Shown: positions 46,952 through 58,022, counted from the stretch's first letter. The stretch: 64,000 nt of DNA from Bauldia litoralis (GCA_945882315.1 CAMCWB010000002.1:45021-109020); one strand, 5' to 3'. Notes: generated by a model not told the origin, from the sequence alone. Translations and numbers: made by a program.

Positions 46952-47632
46952 TTAGTCCGGCAGGCCCGACCAGGAGGCCAGGGCCTCGGCGACCGCCGGC
47001 AGGTCGCGGAACCGGTTGATCACGGTCTCGGCGCCGGCTTCGGTAAGAAGGTCGGCATGGCCTGGCCAGCTATGCGAGGCGCCGGTGAAGCCGACGACGC
47101 GGGCGCCGGCTGCCTTCGCCGCCGTGACGCCGAAGACCGAATCCTCGATCACGATGCAGTCCTTCGGCGCAACACCGAATTGTGCCGCGGCATAGCTGTA
47201 GACATCCGGCGCCGGCTTCGGTGGCATGTCGCCGACTTCGACCGCCGAATAGATATGTGGTGCGAAGGCGTCGATCAGGCCGGCGCCGCCCAGCGTGATC
47301 TTCAGCCGCTCGCTGCCTGAATTGGAGCAGACGCCGCGCGGCCCGGAGATTTTCTTGAGGACATCGGCGGCGCCCGCGACCGGCTTCGATTCCTTCCTGA
47401 GGCGGCGGTCGAGCTCGGCCCGCTGCTTGGCGTAGATGTCTTCCGGGAAGGTCCGGTTGGTCTCCTTGGCGATGATCGCCACGACCGCGCGGAAGGTCAG
47501 GCCGACATAGCGGTGGATGATGTCGTCGGCGGCGATCTGGTAGCCCGCCGAGGCGAGGATGCTCGCATCGACCGACGCCGCCACGATTTCGGAATCGACG
47601 AGCACGCCGTCGCAGTCGAACAGGAAGATCAT
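46952..47632 (-). CDS. HAD-superfamily hydrolase (phosphatase, subfamily IA)
   Basis: 226 residues. Motif I FLFDCDGVLVDSE with the nucleophile Asp; motif II VCSNSGSERL; motif III/IV region KPAPDVYSYAAAQFG and CIVIEDSVFGVTAAKAAGA. Likely a small sugar-phosphate phosphatase; substrate unknown. Divergent from ccrM. Confidence 0.92.
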   Translation of the reverse strand: MIFLFDCDGVLVDSEIVAASVDASILASAGYQIAADDIIHRYVGLTFRAVVAIIAKETNRTFPEDIYAKQRAELDRRLRKESKPVAGAADVLKKISGPRGVCSNSGSERLKITLGGAGLIDAFAPHIYSAVEVGDMPPKPAPDVYSYAAAQFGVAPKDCIVIEDSVFGVTAAKAAGARVVGFTGASHSWPGHADLLTEAGAETVINRFRDLPAVAEALASWSGLPD

Positions 47633-47716
47633 TCTCGGCCTTTCAGAGAGATTGCCTGCCTGTCTAGCGCCGGGACTGCGGCGAGGGAAGGGCGGCCTCT
47701 CGCCGGTTACGTCTGG

Positions 47717-47724
47717 TTAACCAT
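47717..47724 (+). promoter_or_regulatory. CtrA half-site TTAACCAT upstream of ccrM
   Basis: TTAACCAT lies 77 bp before the ccrM start. It is the octamer reported for CtrA binding in alphaproteobacteria. A TTAC ten bp upstream is one base short of the spacing of the classical TTAA-N7-TTAA site, so only the half-site is called. Confidence 0.45.
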
Positions 47725-47758
47725 GCTGGCTAACGCGACCTTTACCCTAACGGAATGA

Positions 47759-48910
<1,152 letters not shown>

Positions 48911-48959
48911 TTGCCATCGGCCGGCTATATAAGCTCGGCTGTTGATCCAGCGGAGCGCC

Positions 48960-49865
48960 ATGATGAGCATCGAGGCTTTCGCCGCGCCTGGAAAATTCTG
49001 GCGCGGCAATCTTCACACCCATTCCAATCGCTCCGACGGGGCATTGCCGCCCGAAGAGGTGTGCGCGCTCTATCGCGATGCCGGCTACGATTTCCTCTGC
49101 CTCTCTGATCATTTCATCGCCCGATACGGCTTTCCCATCTCCGACACGCTGCCGTTCCGGACGGATCGCTTCACGACCATTCTCGGCGCCGAGATCCATG
49201 CACCGGCGAACAGCCATGGCGAGGTCTGGCACATATTGGCGGCCGGCCTGCCGGCCGATTTCGCGCCGACCGGCGAGACCGAATCCGGTGTCGACCTCGC
49301 CCGCCGGGCGCGCGCTGCCGGTGCCTTTGTCGGCATCGCGCATCCGCAATGGTCGTCGCTGTCGATCGAAGACGGCCGCTCGATGCTGGAGGCCGCCCAT
49401 TCCGTCGAGATCTACAACACCTCCTGCGATGTCGAATGCGCCCGGCCGGACGGCACCTATCTCCTCGACGCGCTGCTGAACGAAGGCAATCGGCTCTCCG
49501 GCTACGCCGCCGACGACGCCCATTTCCGTATCGACGACGGCTTCAGGGGCTGGGTCATGGTCAAGGCAACCGCCAACGAGCCGGCCCTGCTCGTCGAGGC
49601 CCTGAAGAGAGGGGAGTATTATTCGAGCCAGGGGCCGCGCCTCCACGATGTCTCGGTGGTCGGCAAGGAGATTCATGTCCGTTCATCGCCGGCGAGCAAT
49701 TTTGCCCTGGTCGGCCGCGGCTCGCGCGCCGTGCAGAAGCGCCCCGAAAAGGAAGCGACGTCCATGATCCTCCCGGCGGAAAGATTCGCCGGCGACTGGC
49801 TCCGCGTCGTCATCGAAGACCGCGAACGCCATCTCGCCTGGAGCAACCCGATCTGGCTTCCTTAA
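48960..49865 (+). CDS. PHP-domain phosphoesterase
   Basis: 301 residues. Metal-binding PHP motifs NLHTHSNRSDGALPPEE, FLCLSDHFIAR, GAEIHAP and FVGIAHPQWSS, and a late DDAHF segment, all as in the PHP phosphoesterase family. A C-terminal part of about 80 residues (GPRLHDVSVVGKEIHV) may be beta-rich. ATG at 48960 has GGAG upstream. Role unknown; probably a small phosphomonoesterase. Confidence 0.88.
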   Translation: MMSIEAFAAPGKFWRGNLHTHSNRSDGALPPEEVCALYRDAGYDFLCLSDHFIARYGFPISDTLPFRTDRFTTILGAEIHAPANSHGEVWHILAAGLPADFAPTGETESGVDLARRARAAGAFVGIAHPQWSSLSIEDGRSMLEAAHSVEIYNTSCDVECARPDGTYLLDALLNEGNRLSGYAADDAHFRIDDGFRGWVMVKATANEPALLVEALKRGEYYSSQGPRLHDVSVVGKEIHVRSSPASNFALVGRGSRAVQKRPEKEATSMILPAERFAGDWLRVVIEDRERHLAWSNPIWLP

Positions 49866-49871
49866 GCCCGT

Positions 49872-50486
49872 TCAGTCGATCCTGACGCCGTGCCTTGCGA
49901 GGTCGCGGCGCATCGTGTCGGCATCGGTGAAGACTTCCGCCTGCCAGCCGACCCGCCGCGCCGCCTGCACATTGGCCCAGACATCGTCGAAGAAGAGCGT
50001 CGCCTTGGGCTCCAGGGCGAAATCGGCCGCGTGGCGCTCGAAGATTGCCTCGTCGGGCTTGGCGAGCCCGCAGTGCGCCGAGACCGTGATGCCGCGAAAG
50101 GCGCCGAGCACGCTGAAGCGCTCAAGGGCCTCGTCGAAAGTGTCGATCGCGAAATTGGTCAGCGCCGTCAAATCATAGCCGGCCGCGATGAGTTGCGAGA
50201 GGATGAGCGGCATGCCCTCGACGAGTCCCGGCACCATCTCGCCCCAATGCTCGCGGAAGGCCCGGATCATCGCCTTGTGCTCGGGGTGCCGCGCGATGAG
50301 CTCGCGTTCGGCATCGGCCCATGGGGTGCCGAGATCGGTGTCGAGCAGCCAGCGCGCATTGCAGATTTCGGCGAGGAAATGCTCGCGCTCGATGGCGCTC
50401 GGCATCAGGCGAAGATAGGGGAGCTCTGGTTCCCAGCGCAGCAGAACCCGGCCAAGATCGAAGACGATGTGTCGTATGCCGCTCAA
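49872..50486 (-). CDS. HAD-superfamily phosphatase (subfamily IA, YihX-like)
   Basis: 204 residues starting LSGIRHIVFDLGRVLLRWEP (TTG). Motif I has FDLGRVL; motif II is LTALTNFAIDTF; the later segments AHCGLAKPDEAIFERHA and LFFDDVWANVQAARRVGW match YihX-type sugar-phosphate phosphatases. The TTG start overlaps the mutY stop (TTGA), so it is translationally coupled to mutY. Confidence 0.9.
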   Translation of the reverse strand: MSGIRHIVFDLGRVLLRWEPELPYLRLMPSAIEREHFLAEICNARWLLDTDLGTPWADAERELIARHPEHKAMIRAFREHWGEMVPGLVEGMPLILSQLIAAGYDLTALTNFAIDTFDEALERFSVLGAFRGITVSAHCGLAKPDEAIFERHAADFALEPKATLFFDDVWANVQAARRVGWQAEVFTDADTMRRDLARHGVRID

Positions 50487-51580
50487 GCGGCCCGCCTTTT
50501 CGCGCGTTTGGTTGCGCCCGGCACGGCCGCCTCGATGACCTTTCGGAAGACGGTCGGCAGGGCCTCGCCGGCAACCGCCTCGGCCGGCGACCACCATGTC
50601 CCGGCCGGAGCCTCATGCCTCACGGGAATGTCGGCCCGCCAGACCGAAAGCTCAAGCCGAAAATGCGTAAAGACATGGACGACACGGCCGGGCAGGAGCC
50701 GCCAGTCCGCATGGAACGGCGCCGCCGATGCGTCCGCGTCTCCGCCCGTCGACCAGGCGCTGCCCGACACCTCCGTCATGCCGCCGAGCAACCCCTTGTC
50801 CGGCCGCTGCCGGAGGAGGAGCGCGCCGTCCGCACGGACCGCGACGAAGGCGGCGCCGAAACGGACCGGCCTGTTGGCCTTCTCGGCCTTCGCCGGATAG
50901 TCTTCCTGAGTGCCCTCGGCGCGGGCGAGGCAGGCTTCCGACCACGGGCAGAGCGCGCAGGCTGGGCGCTTCGGTGTGCAGATCGTCGCGCCGAGATCCA
51001 TGATCGCCTGCGCGTAATCGCCGGCGCGACTTTGCGGCGTGAGCCGCGCCTGGTGCTCGCGGATGATCGCCTTCGCCGCCGGCAAAGGCGTGTCGATGGC
51101 GAAGATGCGGGCGATCACCCGCTCGACATTGCCGTCGACGACCGGCACCGCCTCGTCATAGGCGATCGCAGCGATCGCTGCCGCCGTATAGTCGCCGATG
51201 CCGGACAACTCCTTCAGCCCCACCGCCGTCACTGGAAATAATCCACCATGGTCCGACGCGACCGTCTCCGCGCAGGCCTTGAGGTTGCGCGCCCGCGCGT
51301 AATAGCCGAGTCCCGCCCAGGCCTTCAGCACGTCGTCGCGCGGCGCTTCCGCAAGGTCCGCGACCGTCGGCCAGCGGCTGACGAAATCCATGAAATAGGA
51401 TTTCACCGCGGCGACCGTCGTCTGCTGCAGCATCACTTCGGAAAGCCAGACGCGATACGGATCGGGCCTCACGCCACGCGCCCGATCCTTCGGCCCAACC
51501 CGCCACGGCAGCACCCGCGCATGGCGGTCGTACCAGGCAAGCAGCAAGCGGGCGTCGGGGGTCATAGGCAACGCTAACAT
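50483..51580 (-). CDS. mutY: Adenine DNA glycosylase MutY
   Basis: Removes adenine mispaired with 8-oxoguanine. 365 residues. LSEVMLQQTTVAAVKSYF, the helix-hairpin-helix LSGIGDYTAAAIAAIAY, the catalytic aspartate in VPVVDGNVERVIAR, the Fe-S loop CTPKRPACALCPWSEAC (Cx6Cx2Cx5C), then a C-terminal NUDIX-like 8-oxoG recognition domain. A second ATG at codon 6 (51565) may be the true start. Part of a run dciA-dsbA-smc-mutY-HAD. Confidence 0.96.
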   Translation of the reverse strand: MLALPMTPDARLLLAWYDRHARVLPWRVGPKDRARGVRPDPYRVWLSEVMLQQTTVAAVKSYFMDFVSRWPTVADLAEAPRDDVLKAWAGLGYYARARNLKACAETVASDHGGLFPVTAVGLKELSGIGDYTAAAIAAIAYDEAVPVVDGNVERVIARIFAIDTPLPAAKAIIREHQARLTPQSRAGDYAQAIMDLGATICTPKRPACALCPWSEACLARAEGTQEDYPAKAEKANRPVRFGAAFVAVRADGALLLRQRPDKGLLGGMTEVSGSAWSTGGDADASAAPFHADWRLLPGRVVHVFTHFRLELSVWRADIPVRHEAPAGTWWSPAEAVAGEALPTVFRKVIEAAVPGATKRAKRRAA

Positions 51581-51605
51581 GCGTGCGTCGCAGTTTCGAA
51601 GCGGT

Positions 51606-54600
51606 TTAAACCGCCTCGAGGAAGCGCTCCGCCGTCTGCAGGTCGACCGAGACGAGTTGCGAGACGCCGCGTTCGGCCATGGTGACGCCGAACAGCCGGT
51701 TCATCCGCGCCATGGTGATCGGGTTATGCGTGATTACCACGAAGCGCGTGTCGGACTGGCGCGTCATCTCTTCGAGCAGATTGCAGAAGCGCTCGACATT
51801 GGCGTCGTCGAGCGGCGCGTCGACTTCGTCGAGCACGCAGATCGGCGCCGGGTTGGTCAGGAACACGGCGAAGATCAGCGACAGCGCCGTCAGCGCCTGC
51901 TCGCCGCCGGAAAGCAGCGTCATGATCTGCGGCTTCTTGCCGGGCGGCCGCGCCAGGATTTCGAGGCCGGCTTCGAGCGGGTCTTCCGAATCGGTGAGCT
52001 GGAGTTCGGCCGTGCCGCCACCGAAGAGATGCGTGAACAGCCGCTGGAAATGCCCGTTCACCGTCTCGAAAGCACCAATAAGCCGCTCGCGGCCTTCCTT
52101 GTTGAGGCTCGATATGCCCTGGCGGAGCCGCTGGATCGCCGCGACGAGGTCGTCGCGCTCGCCGACCAGCGCATCGCGGCGCTCGGCGACTTCCGTCGCC
52201 TCGGCCTCGGCGCGCAAATTCACCGCCCCAAGCCGCTCGCGCTCCTGCTTGTAACGGTCGAGCCGCGCCTCGGTATCGTTGAGGTCGGGCAGCGACCCAT
52301 CGGCCTTGATCCCGGCAAGCTCGGCAGCCCCATTCGGCTCGCAATCAAGCGCATCGACGATGCGGGCGGCGATCTCGTCGCGCCGTTCATTGGCGGCGAC
52401 GACGCGCTCTTCGGCGCGGCCGCGATATTCGCGGGCCTCGGCAAGCTGGTCGAGGGCGGCGCGGGCAGCTTTGTCGGCGGTGCTGAGGATTGCTTCGCCC
52501 GCCGCCAGCCGGTCGGCGGCGTCGGCGCGGGTCTTCTCCGCGTCGGCAATCTCGGAAAGCAGCGCCTGGCGCTTTGCCTCGATCTTGGCCGGCTCCTCGG
52601 AAAGCTGGATCTTCTCGGCGTCTGCTTCGTTGCGGCGGGTCGTCAGCGTCGCGATCTGCGCTTCGGCATTGGCACCGCGCTCGTGCCAGGTCTTCCGCTC
52701 GACGGCGATCGCCGCCAGCCGTCGCGTGCGCAGCTCGGCCTCGCGCGACAGGCCTTCGACCGCGGCCCGGGCTTCCGCCAAAGCGGCGCGGTCTTCGTTG
52801 ACCTTGGTCCGGAGAGTGCCGAGCCGTTCATTGACCGGCCCGGTCTCGGGCGTCGCGGCGAGTTGCTCTCGCGCCGTGGCGACCGCCGCTTCGGCTTCCG
52901 CCAAGCTCGTCGCGAGACGGCTCCGCGCCTCTTCGACAGCGCCCCGGCGCGTTGCGATGCGGCTTGCCTCGCGCTCGGCATTGGCGAGTGCGCTGCGCGC
53001 CCCGTCGAGCGTCCGCTGCGCCTGCCGCCAGGCCTCGCGGGCCTGCTTCTCCGCTTCGCCAGCATCGCGGAGGGCGGCGTTGGCCGTCTCCATGCCGGCG
53101 CGTATCCCGGCGACGGCCTGCTGGCCGGCCGTGACCTCGATCTGCAGCGCCTCGAGCCGGTTGCGGTTGGCCAACCGGAGCGCCGCCGGCGACGGGGCTT
53201 CCGCCGCCGCGACATAGCCGTCCCAGCGCCAGAGATCGCCGTCACGGGTGACGAGCCGCTGGCCGGGCTTCAGAAGCGCCTGCAGGCGCTGCCCGTCGCT
53301 TTTGTCGACCACGCCGATCTGCGCCAGCGTGCGGGCAAGGGCCGCCGGCGCCACGACATGCGAGGCGAGAGCCTCGGCGCCGTCCGGCAAGGCCGGGTCG
53401 CTGCCGTCGGTGGTGACGTTCCGCCAATGCGCCGGTGCGCTCTCGTCGGCCGAGGCGTCGAGATCGTCGCCGAAGGCGGCACCCAGCGCCGTCTCGAAAC
53501 CGGAGGCGACCTTGACCGCATCGAGGATCGGCTCGGCGCCGGCGGCGACCGAGCTTGCCAGCAGGCGGGCCAGCGCATTCGCTTCCGCGTCGACCCGGCC
53601 GAAGGCCCGTTCCGCCTCGGTCAGCGCCTCGCGGGCCACCGTCTGCCTGTCGCGCGCCGCCGCCGTCCGCTGTTCGGCGGCGATCGCCTCTTCCTCGGCT
53701 GTGTGCAGCGCGACCTCGGCCGATTCGACCGTCGTGCGGGCGATGTCGGTGGATGCAAGGCCCGACAAGGCCAGTTCGAGCTGGCCGAATTCGCCCTCGA
53801 CGGACTTGGCTTCCGAGCGATGGCGCTCGGAGCGTCCTTCCGCCTCGCGGACGGCGCGTTCGAACTGGCCGCGCCGCGCCGTGATCTCGGCGAGCTGCTG
53901 GGTTGTCGAGGCAAGCGCGGCCTCGCTGTCGGTGAGCGTCGATTCGGCGCTGTGGCGGCGTGACGTGGCGCTCGCCTGGCGCTCGGACATCGCCTCGTTG
54001 GCGGCGACCAGGCCGCCTTCCTCCTCGTCGAGCCGGACGAGGATGGCGGCGTTGTCGGAGAGCATCCGCTCCTCGCGGATGAGGTCGTCGCCGAGCTGGG
54101 TGAGGGCCCGTTCGATATGCGCGATCCGCTCGCGGATGCGCCGTTCTTCGGTGTCGAGCGTCTCGCGCGCGATCGTCATGCGCTGCAGCGCGGCGCCGGC
54201 CCGGGCCGCGTCGTCGCGAAGCTCGGGGAGGGCGGCTGCGGCTTCTGCCTGCTCGCGGCCGGCGACGGCCTGCGCCTCGGCGCAAAGGGCCTGCAGCCGG
54301 CCCGCTTCGGCCAGCGCCGTTTGCGCTTCGCCAAGGGCTGCTTTCGCGGCCAGCCAGCGCAGATGCAGGACGGTTGCCTCGGCCTTGCGAATCTCGCCGG
54401 ATAGGGTGCGGTAGCGCACGGCCTGCCGCGCCTGCCGCTTCAGCATGTCGAGCTGCGTCTCGATCTCCGAGACGACGTCGTCGAGCCGCTCGAGATTCTG
54501 TTCGGCCGCCTTCAGGCGAAGCTCGGCCTCATGACGCCGGTTATGCAGCCCGGAAATGCCGGCGGCCTCTTCGAGGAGCGCGCGGCGCGCCGTCGGCTTG

Positions 54601-55064
54601 GCGGAGATCAGCTCGCCGATCTTGCCCTGGCCGACCATGGCCGGCGAATGCGCCCCGGTGGAGGCGTCGGCGAAGAGAAGCTGCACGTCGCGGGCGCGCA
54701 CGTCGCGGCCGTTGATCTTGTAGGCGGAGCCTGCCTCGCGCTCGATGCGCCGGGTGATCTCCAGCACTTCCGAATCGTTGAAGGCGGCAGGCGCCAGCCG
54801 GTCGGTGTTGTCGACCTGCAGCGTCACCTCGGCGGTATTGCGCTGCGGGCGGTTGCCGCTGCCCGAGAAGATGACGTCGTCCATGCCGGAGGCGCGCATG
54901 TTCTTGTACGAGCTTTCGCCCATGACCCAGCGCAGCGCTTCGACGAGATTGGACTTGCCGCAGCCGTTCGGCCCGACGACGCCCGTCAGGCCCGGCTCGA
55001 TGACGAACTCGGTCGGTTCGACGAAAGACTTGAAACCAAGGACACGGAGGCGGGTGAACTTCAC
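51606..55064 (-). CDS. smc: Chromosome segregation ATPase SMC
   Basis: 1152 residues. Walker A GPNGCGKSNLVEALRWVMGE at residues about 30-50; two long coiled coils separated by a hinge at roughly 500-640 (ending near LVTRDGDLWRWDGY); the C-terminal head has the signature LLSGGEQALTALSLIF and Walker B CVLDEVDAPLDDANVERF. Lies 45 bp after dsbA and 25 bp before mutY. No scpA/scpB in the window. Confidence 0.97.
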   Translation of the reverse strand: MKFTRLRVLGFKSFVEPTEFVIEPGLTGVVGPNGCGKSNLVEALRWVMGESSYKNMRASGMDDVIFSGSGNRPQRNTAEVTLQVDNTDRLAPAAFNDSEVLEITRRIEREAGSAYKINGRDVRARDVQLLFADASTGAHSPAMVGQGKIGELISAKPTARRALLEEAAGISGLHNRRHEAELRLKAAEQNLERLDDVVSEIETQLDMLKRQARQAVRYRTLSGEIRKAEATVLHLRWLAAKAALGEAQTALAEAGRLQALCAEAQAVAGREQAEAAAALPELRDDAARAGAALQRMTIARETLDTEERRIRERIAHIERALTQLGDDLIREERMLSDNAAILVRLDEEEGGLVAANEAMSERQASATSRRHSAESTLTDSEAALASTTQQLAEITARRGQFERAVREAEGRSERHRSEAKSVEGEFGQLELALSGLASTDIARTTVESAEVALHTAEEEAIAAEQRTAAARDRQTVAREALTEAERAFGRVDAEANALARLLASSVAAGAEPILDAVKVASGFETALGAAFGDDLDASADESAPAHWRNVTTDGSDPALPDGAEALASHVVAPAALARTLAQIGVVDKSDGQRLQALLKPGQRLVTRDGDLWRWDGYVAAAEAPSPAALRLANRNRLEALQIEVTAGQQAVAGIRAGMETANAALRDAGEAEKQAREAWRQAQRTLDGARSALANAEREASRIATRRGAVEEARSRLATSLAEAEAAVATAREQLAATPETGPVNERLGTLRTKVNEDRAALAEARAAVEGLSREAELRTRRLAAIAVERKTWHERGANAEAQIATLTTRRNEADAEKIQLSEEPAKIEAKRQALLSEIADAEKTRADAADRLAAGEAILSTADKAARAALDQLAEAREYRGRAEERVVAANERRDEIAARIVDALDCEPNGAAELAGIKADGSLPDLNDTEARLDRYKQERERLGAVNLRAEAEATEVAERRDALVGERDDLVAAIQRLRQGISSLNKEGRERLIGAFETVNGHFQRLFTHLFGGGTAELQLTDSEDPLEAGLEILARPPGKKPQIMTLLSGGEQALTALSLIFAVFLTNPAPICVLDEVDAPLDDANVERFCNLLEEMTRQSDTRFVVITHNPITMARMNRLFGVTMAERGVSQLVSVDLQTAERFLEAV

Positions 55065-55109
55065 CGGAAAGCCTCCGTCGCGGCGACCGGCGCCGCAGGC
55101 TGGACGCAG

Positions 55110-55787
55110 CTAGAGCAACGGTTCGATCTGCTTGTCCAGCTCTTCAAGAGTGAGTGCTCCACTTTGCATTTCGCCGTTGATGAAGAAGGTCGGCGTCGAC
55201 GAGACACCGAATTTCTCCGAGGCACGGTTTTTCACCCAGTTCACTCCGTCCAGTATGGACTGATTCGTCAAGCACGCCTTGAAACTCTCCTGTGTGAAGC
55301 CGGCCTGTTTGACGATGTTGAACAGCCCGTCGGCCGGACGATCGCTGAAGGCCCAGGTCTTCTGCTGGCGAAACAGCAGGTCGACCATCGGGAAGTAGGC
55401 GTCGCCGGGCGCGCAGCGCGCCAGCATGAAGGCCGAGGTCGCCACCGGATCGAACGGGAACTCGCGGAAGATGAAGCGCACCTTGCCGGTGTCGACGTAT
55501 TTTTCCTTGAAGGGCGTGAAGGTCGTCTCGTGGAAATGCGAGCAATGCGAGCAGGTCATCGAGGCGTATTCGATCACCGTCACCTTGGCGTTGGGATCGC
55601 CCAGCGCCTTCTCGCCGAGCGGGCCGGCGACCATCAGCTCGCTGTCGGCGAGCGGCGCCGGCGCGCCGGCGCCGCTCGCCGGAATCGCCGAAGCTTCCGG
55701 CTGGTTCACGAAATAGTAGATGCCGCCGGCAGCTACGATGACGACGGCGCCGAGAGCGAGGAGGAGATTGCGCGAACTGAGGGCCAC
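55110..55787 (-). CDS. DsbA-family thiol:disulfide oxidoreductase, membrane anchored
   Basis: 225 residues from a GTG start. N-terminal signal anchor (LLLALGAVVIVAAGGIYYF), then a thioredoxin-fold domain with the active site MTCSHCSHFHETTF (CxxC = CSHC), FREFPFDP and the cis-proline region GVSSTPTFFINGEM. Of the DsbA/DsbG (Thioredoxin_4) group common before smc in Hyphomicrobiales. The exact redox partner is unknown. Confidence 0.93.
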   Translation of the reverse strand: MALSSRNLLLALGAVVIVAAGGIYYFVNQPEASAIPASGAGAPAPLADSELMVAGPLGEKALGDPNAKVTVIEYASMTCSHCSHFHETTFTPFKEKYVDTGKVRFIFREFPFDPVATSAFMLARCAPGDAYFPMVDLLFRQQKTWAFSDRPADGLFNIVKQAGFTQESFKACLTNQSILDGVNWVKNRASEKFGVSSTPTFFINGEMQSGALTLEELDKQIEPLL

Positions 55788-55898
55788 GATGAGGATCCTG
55801 TCTGACGCCCCGGAGAGGGGACGATTCCGAGCGAATCTGCCGGAAGCCGGCGGGAATGGACAGCGGAATTATGGCTCTTTCCGGTCCCTGGCCAGTCA

Positions 55899-56402
55899 CT
55901 ATTTCTTGTCGCGGCCTGAAAGGATGGCGCGGCCGAGGCGTTTAAGGGCATCCCTCAGATCGGCGCTCTCGACGCTGCCGACACTGTCGGCGAGCGCCGA
56001 TTCGCCCTTGGCGTCGAGAGGCGGGGGCGGCTTGCCGGGCTGGGTTGCGGCCGGAACTGGCCCCTGCACGACGCGGATGCGGTCGACCGTGCCATGGCCG
56101 ATCGTCGCATTCACCCGTTCGATGACCTGCGGCAACTCATGCTGGAAGAGGAGAGCGCGCGGCCCCTCTATGCGCACCACCAGCATTCCCGAGACGCCGT
56201 CATTGGCGGCGCCACGCGGCCAGACGATCTTTTCCGGCAGGCTGCAATCGGCGTAGCGCTGGCCGACGATCTCGGCCCAGTTGGCCGTCAGCTGGCTGGC
56301 GGCGAAGCCGCGCTTGGCGGTCAGCGGGTCGAGCGTCTTGCCGATCAGTTCGGCGATCGAGACCGGCCCGCGCCTGCGTTGCTTGTTTCCCGTTTCCGCC
56401 AT
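55899..56402 (-). CDS. DciA-like DUF721 protein
   Basis: 167 residues from MAETGNKQRRRGPVSIAELI. The DUF721 core is ELIGKTLDPLTAKRGFAASQ, then NWAEIVGQRYADCSLPEKI, and VRIEGPRALLFQHELPQVI. DUF721 defines DciA, the ancestral replicative helicase (DnaB) loader. Alternative starts at 56411 and 56432 are possible. It has a low-complexity C-terminal tail. First gene of the dciA-dsbA-smc-mutY run. Confidence 0.85.
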   Translation of the reverse strand: MAETGNKQRRRGPVSIAELIGKTLDPLTAKRGFAASQLTANWAEIVGQRYADCSLPEKIVWPRGAANDGVSGMLVVRIEGPRALLFQHELPQVIERVNATIGHGTVDRIRVVQGPVPAATQPGKPPPPLDAKGESALADSVGSVESADLRDALKRLGRAILSGRDKK

Positions 56403-56539
56403 GCGGGGCATTTTCGCATGACGGCGGCACAAGCAAAAGCGGTGTGCGCTTTCACGGCGGGACAGTACGCTGCAATAAGCCTGTCCAACAGTGCAGATAG
56501 TTCAGCGAATACAAAGAGTTACCTGTTTGTCCGGACTTC

Positions 56540-56568
56540 TTGACACTCTTTGGGGCCACAACTATGGT
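56540..56568 (+). promoter_or_regulatory. Sigma-70 promoter of the F0 ATP synthase operon
   Basis: TTGACA at 56540-56545, a 17-bp spacer and TATGGT at 56563-56568. This is the best sigma-70 match I see in the window. It places the transcription start near 56575, about 55 bp before atpI. Confidence 0.7.
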
Positions 56569-56629
56569 GCGCGCGGCTTTGGAAGGTATGGCGGGAATCC
56601 GGGGCTTCCCGGCCGAGGCGGAGCGAGCG

Positions 56630-56989
56630 ATGAGCGACAGGGACGGACGTCCGGACCAGTCGTCAGACGCCGAAGACGCCGAGCTTTGCAAGAGGCTGCG
56701 TGAACTCGACAAACGAATCGGCGAGCGCCGGATCGACCTTGGCGAGGACGAGCGCGACGACGCGCCGCGCAGTCCTGGCGTGGCGGTGGCTTTACGGCTC
56801 AGCGCCGACTTTGTAGCTGGTGTGGTCGTAGGCGGGGCGCTGGGCTGGGGATTCGACAAGCTGTTCGATACCTCGCCGTGGGGATTGGTGGTTCTTATCC
56901 TTCTGGGGTTTGCCGCCGGCCTTTTGAATGTTATGCGCACGGCCGGAATAGTTCGGCCGCGGACCGGCGGTCCGGACGAGGGCAGATAG
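56630..56989 (+). CDS. atpI: AtpI-family ATP synthase protein
   Basis: 119 residues starting [18 protein letters not shown]. An acidic N-terminal half with [16 protein letters not shown], then two membrane segments ([38 protein letters not shown]). AtpI helps assemble the c-ring and may transport Mg2+. The ATG has GGAG upstream; upstream in-frame starts overlap the promoter and are rejected. Confidence 0.92.
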   Translation: MSDRDGRPDQSSDAEDAELCKRLRELDKRIGERRIDLGEDERDDAPRSPGVAVALRLSADFVAGVVVGGALGWGFDKLFDTSPWGLVVLILLGFAAGLLNVMRTAGIVRPRTGGPDEGR

Positions 56990-56999
56990 GGAAAGACGC

Positions 57000-57749
57000 G
57001 TGGCTACTGATCCGATCAACCAGTTCCAGATCCATACGCTCATCCCGATCGAAGTCGGCGGCGTCGACTTTTCCTTTACCAATTCCGCCCTCTTCATGGC
57101 GCTGACCGTCGCCGGGGCGTCGGCTTTCCTGATTCTCTCCAGCCGCGGCCGCGGTCTCGTACCGACCCGCTGGCAGTCGGCGGCGGAGATGACCTACGAA
57201 TTCGTCGCCGGGACGCTGCGCGAATCGGCCGGCAGCGAAGGGATGAAGTTCTTCCCCTTCGTCTTCTCGCTCTTCATCTTCATCCTCTTCGCCAACCTGT
57301 TGGGGATGTTCCCCTATTTCTTCACGGTTACCTCGCACATCATCGTTACCGCGGCGATGTCGATGGCGGTCATCCTAACCGTGCTGTTCTACGGGCTGTG
57401 GCTCCACAAGCTGCATTTCTTCAAGCTGTTCGTGCCAAGCGGCGTCCCGGTGGTGCTGTTGCCTTTCATCACGATGATCGAGATCCTCTCCTTCATCTCG
57501 CGGCCGATCAGCCTCTCGATCCGTCTCTTCGCCAACATGCTCGCCGGCCACATCACGCTGAAGGTCTTCGCAGGCTTCGTCGTGATGCTGAGCTCGTTCG
57601 GCTTCGTCGGCATCCTCGGCGCCATCCTGCCGCTCGCTGCCGCCGTCGCGCTGACCGCGCTCGAATTCCTGGTGGCGGCGCTGCAGGCTTATGTCTTCGC
57701 CATCCTTACCTGCCTTTACCTGAACGACGCCCTGCATCCCGGTCACTGA
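57000..57749 (+). CDS. atpB: ATP synthase F0 subunit a
   Basis: Proton-channel subunit, 249 residues from GTG. Conserved [15 protein letters not shown] contains the essential arginine of helix 4, and [20 protein letters not shown] is the final helix. Five to six membrane segments. 10 bp after atpI. Confidence 0.97.
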   Translation: MATDPINQFQIHTLIPIEVGGVDFSFTNSALFMALTVAGASAFLILSSRGRGLVPTRWQSAAEMTYEFVAGTLRESAGSEGMKFFPFVFSLFIFILFANLLGMFPYFFTVTSHIIVTAAMSMAVILTVLFYGLWLHKLHFFKLFVPSGVPVVLLPFITMIEILSFISRPISLSIRLFANMLAGHITLKVFAGFVVMLSSFGFVGILGAILPLAAAVALTALEFLVAALQAYVFAILTCLYLNDALHPGH

Positions 57750-57797
57750 TCGGCCAGGGCATTTCGACAATCACGAGCCTTCACAGGAGCAATTGAA

Positions 57798-58022
57798 ATG
57801 GAAGCGGAAGCAGCAAAGTTCCTCGGCGCCGGCATCGCCTGCATCGGCATGGGCACCGCGGGCATCGGCCTCGGCCACATCTTCGGCAACTACCTCGCCG
57901 GCGCGATCCGCAATCCGGCCGCCGCTGACGGCCAGTTCGGCCGCCTGATTTTCGGCTTCGCCGTGACCGAGGCGCTCGGCATCTTCTCGCTGCTCGTCGC
58001 GCTCATCCTCCTCTTCGGCTAA
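57798..58022 (+). CDS. atpE: ATP synthase F0 subunit c
   Basis: 74-residue hairpin of two helices with the loop segment GAIRNPAA and the proton-binding glutamate in [20 protein letters not shown]. Glutamate at this site is usual in alphaproteobacteria. Confidence 0.98.
   Translation: MEAEAAKFLGAGIACIGMGTAGIGLGHIFGNYLAGAIRNPAAADGQFGRLIFGFAVTEALGIFSLLVALILLFG

Noticed and set aside
47707..47722. Full CtrA site TTAA-N7-TTAA before ccrM
   Set aside because: The upstream element is TTAC at a 6-base rather than a 7-base spacing, so only the TTAACCAT half-site is claimed.
51579..53963. 794-codon open frame opposite smc
   Set aside because: Antisense shadow of smc; the SMC head motifs on the minus strand are unmistakable.
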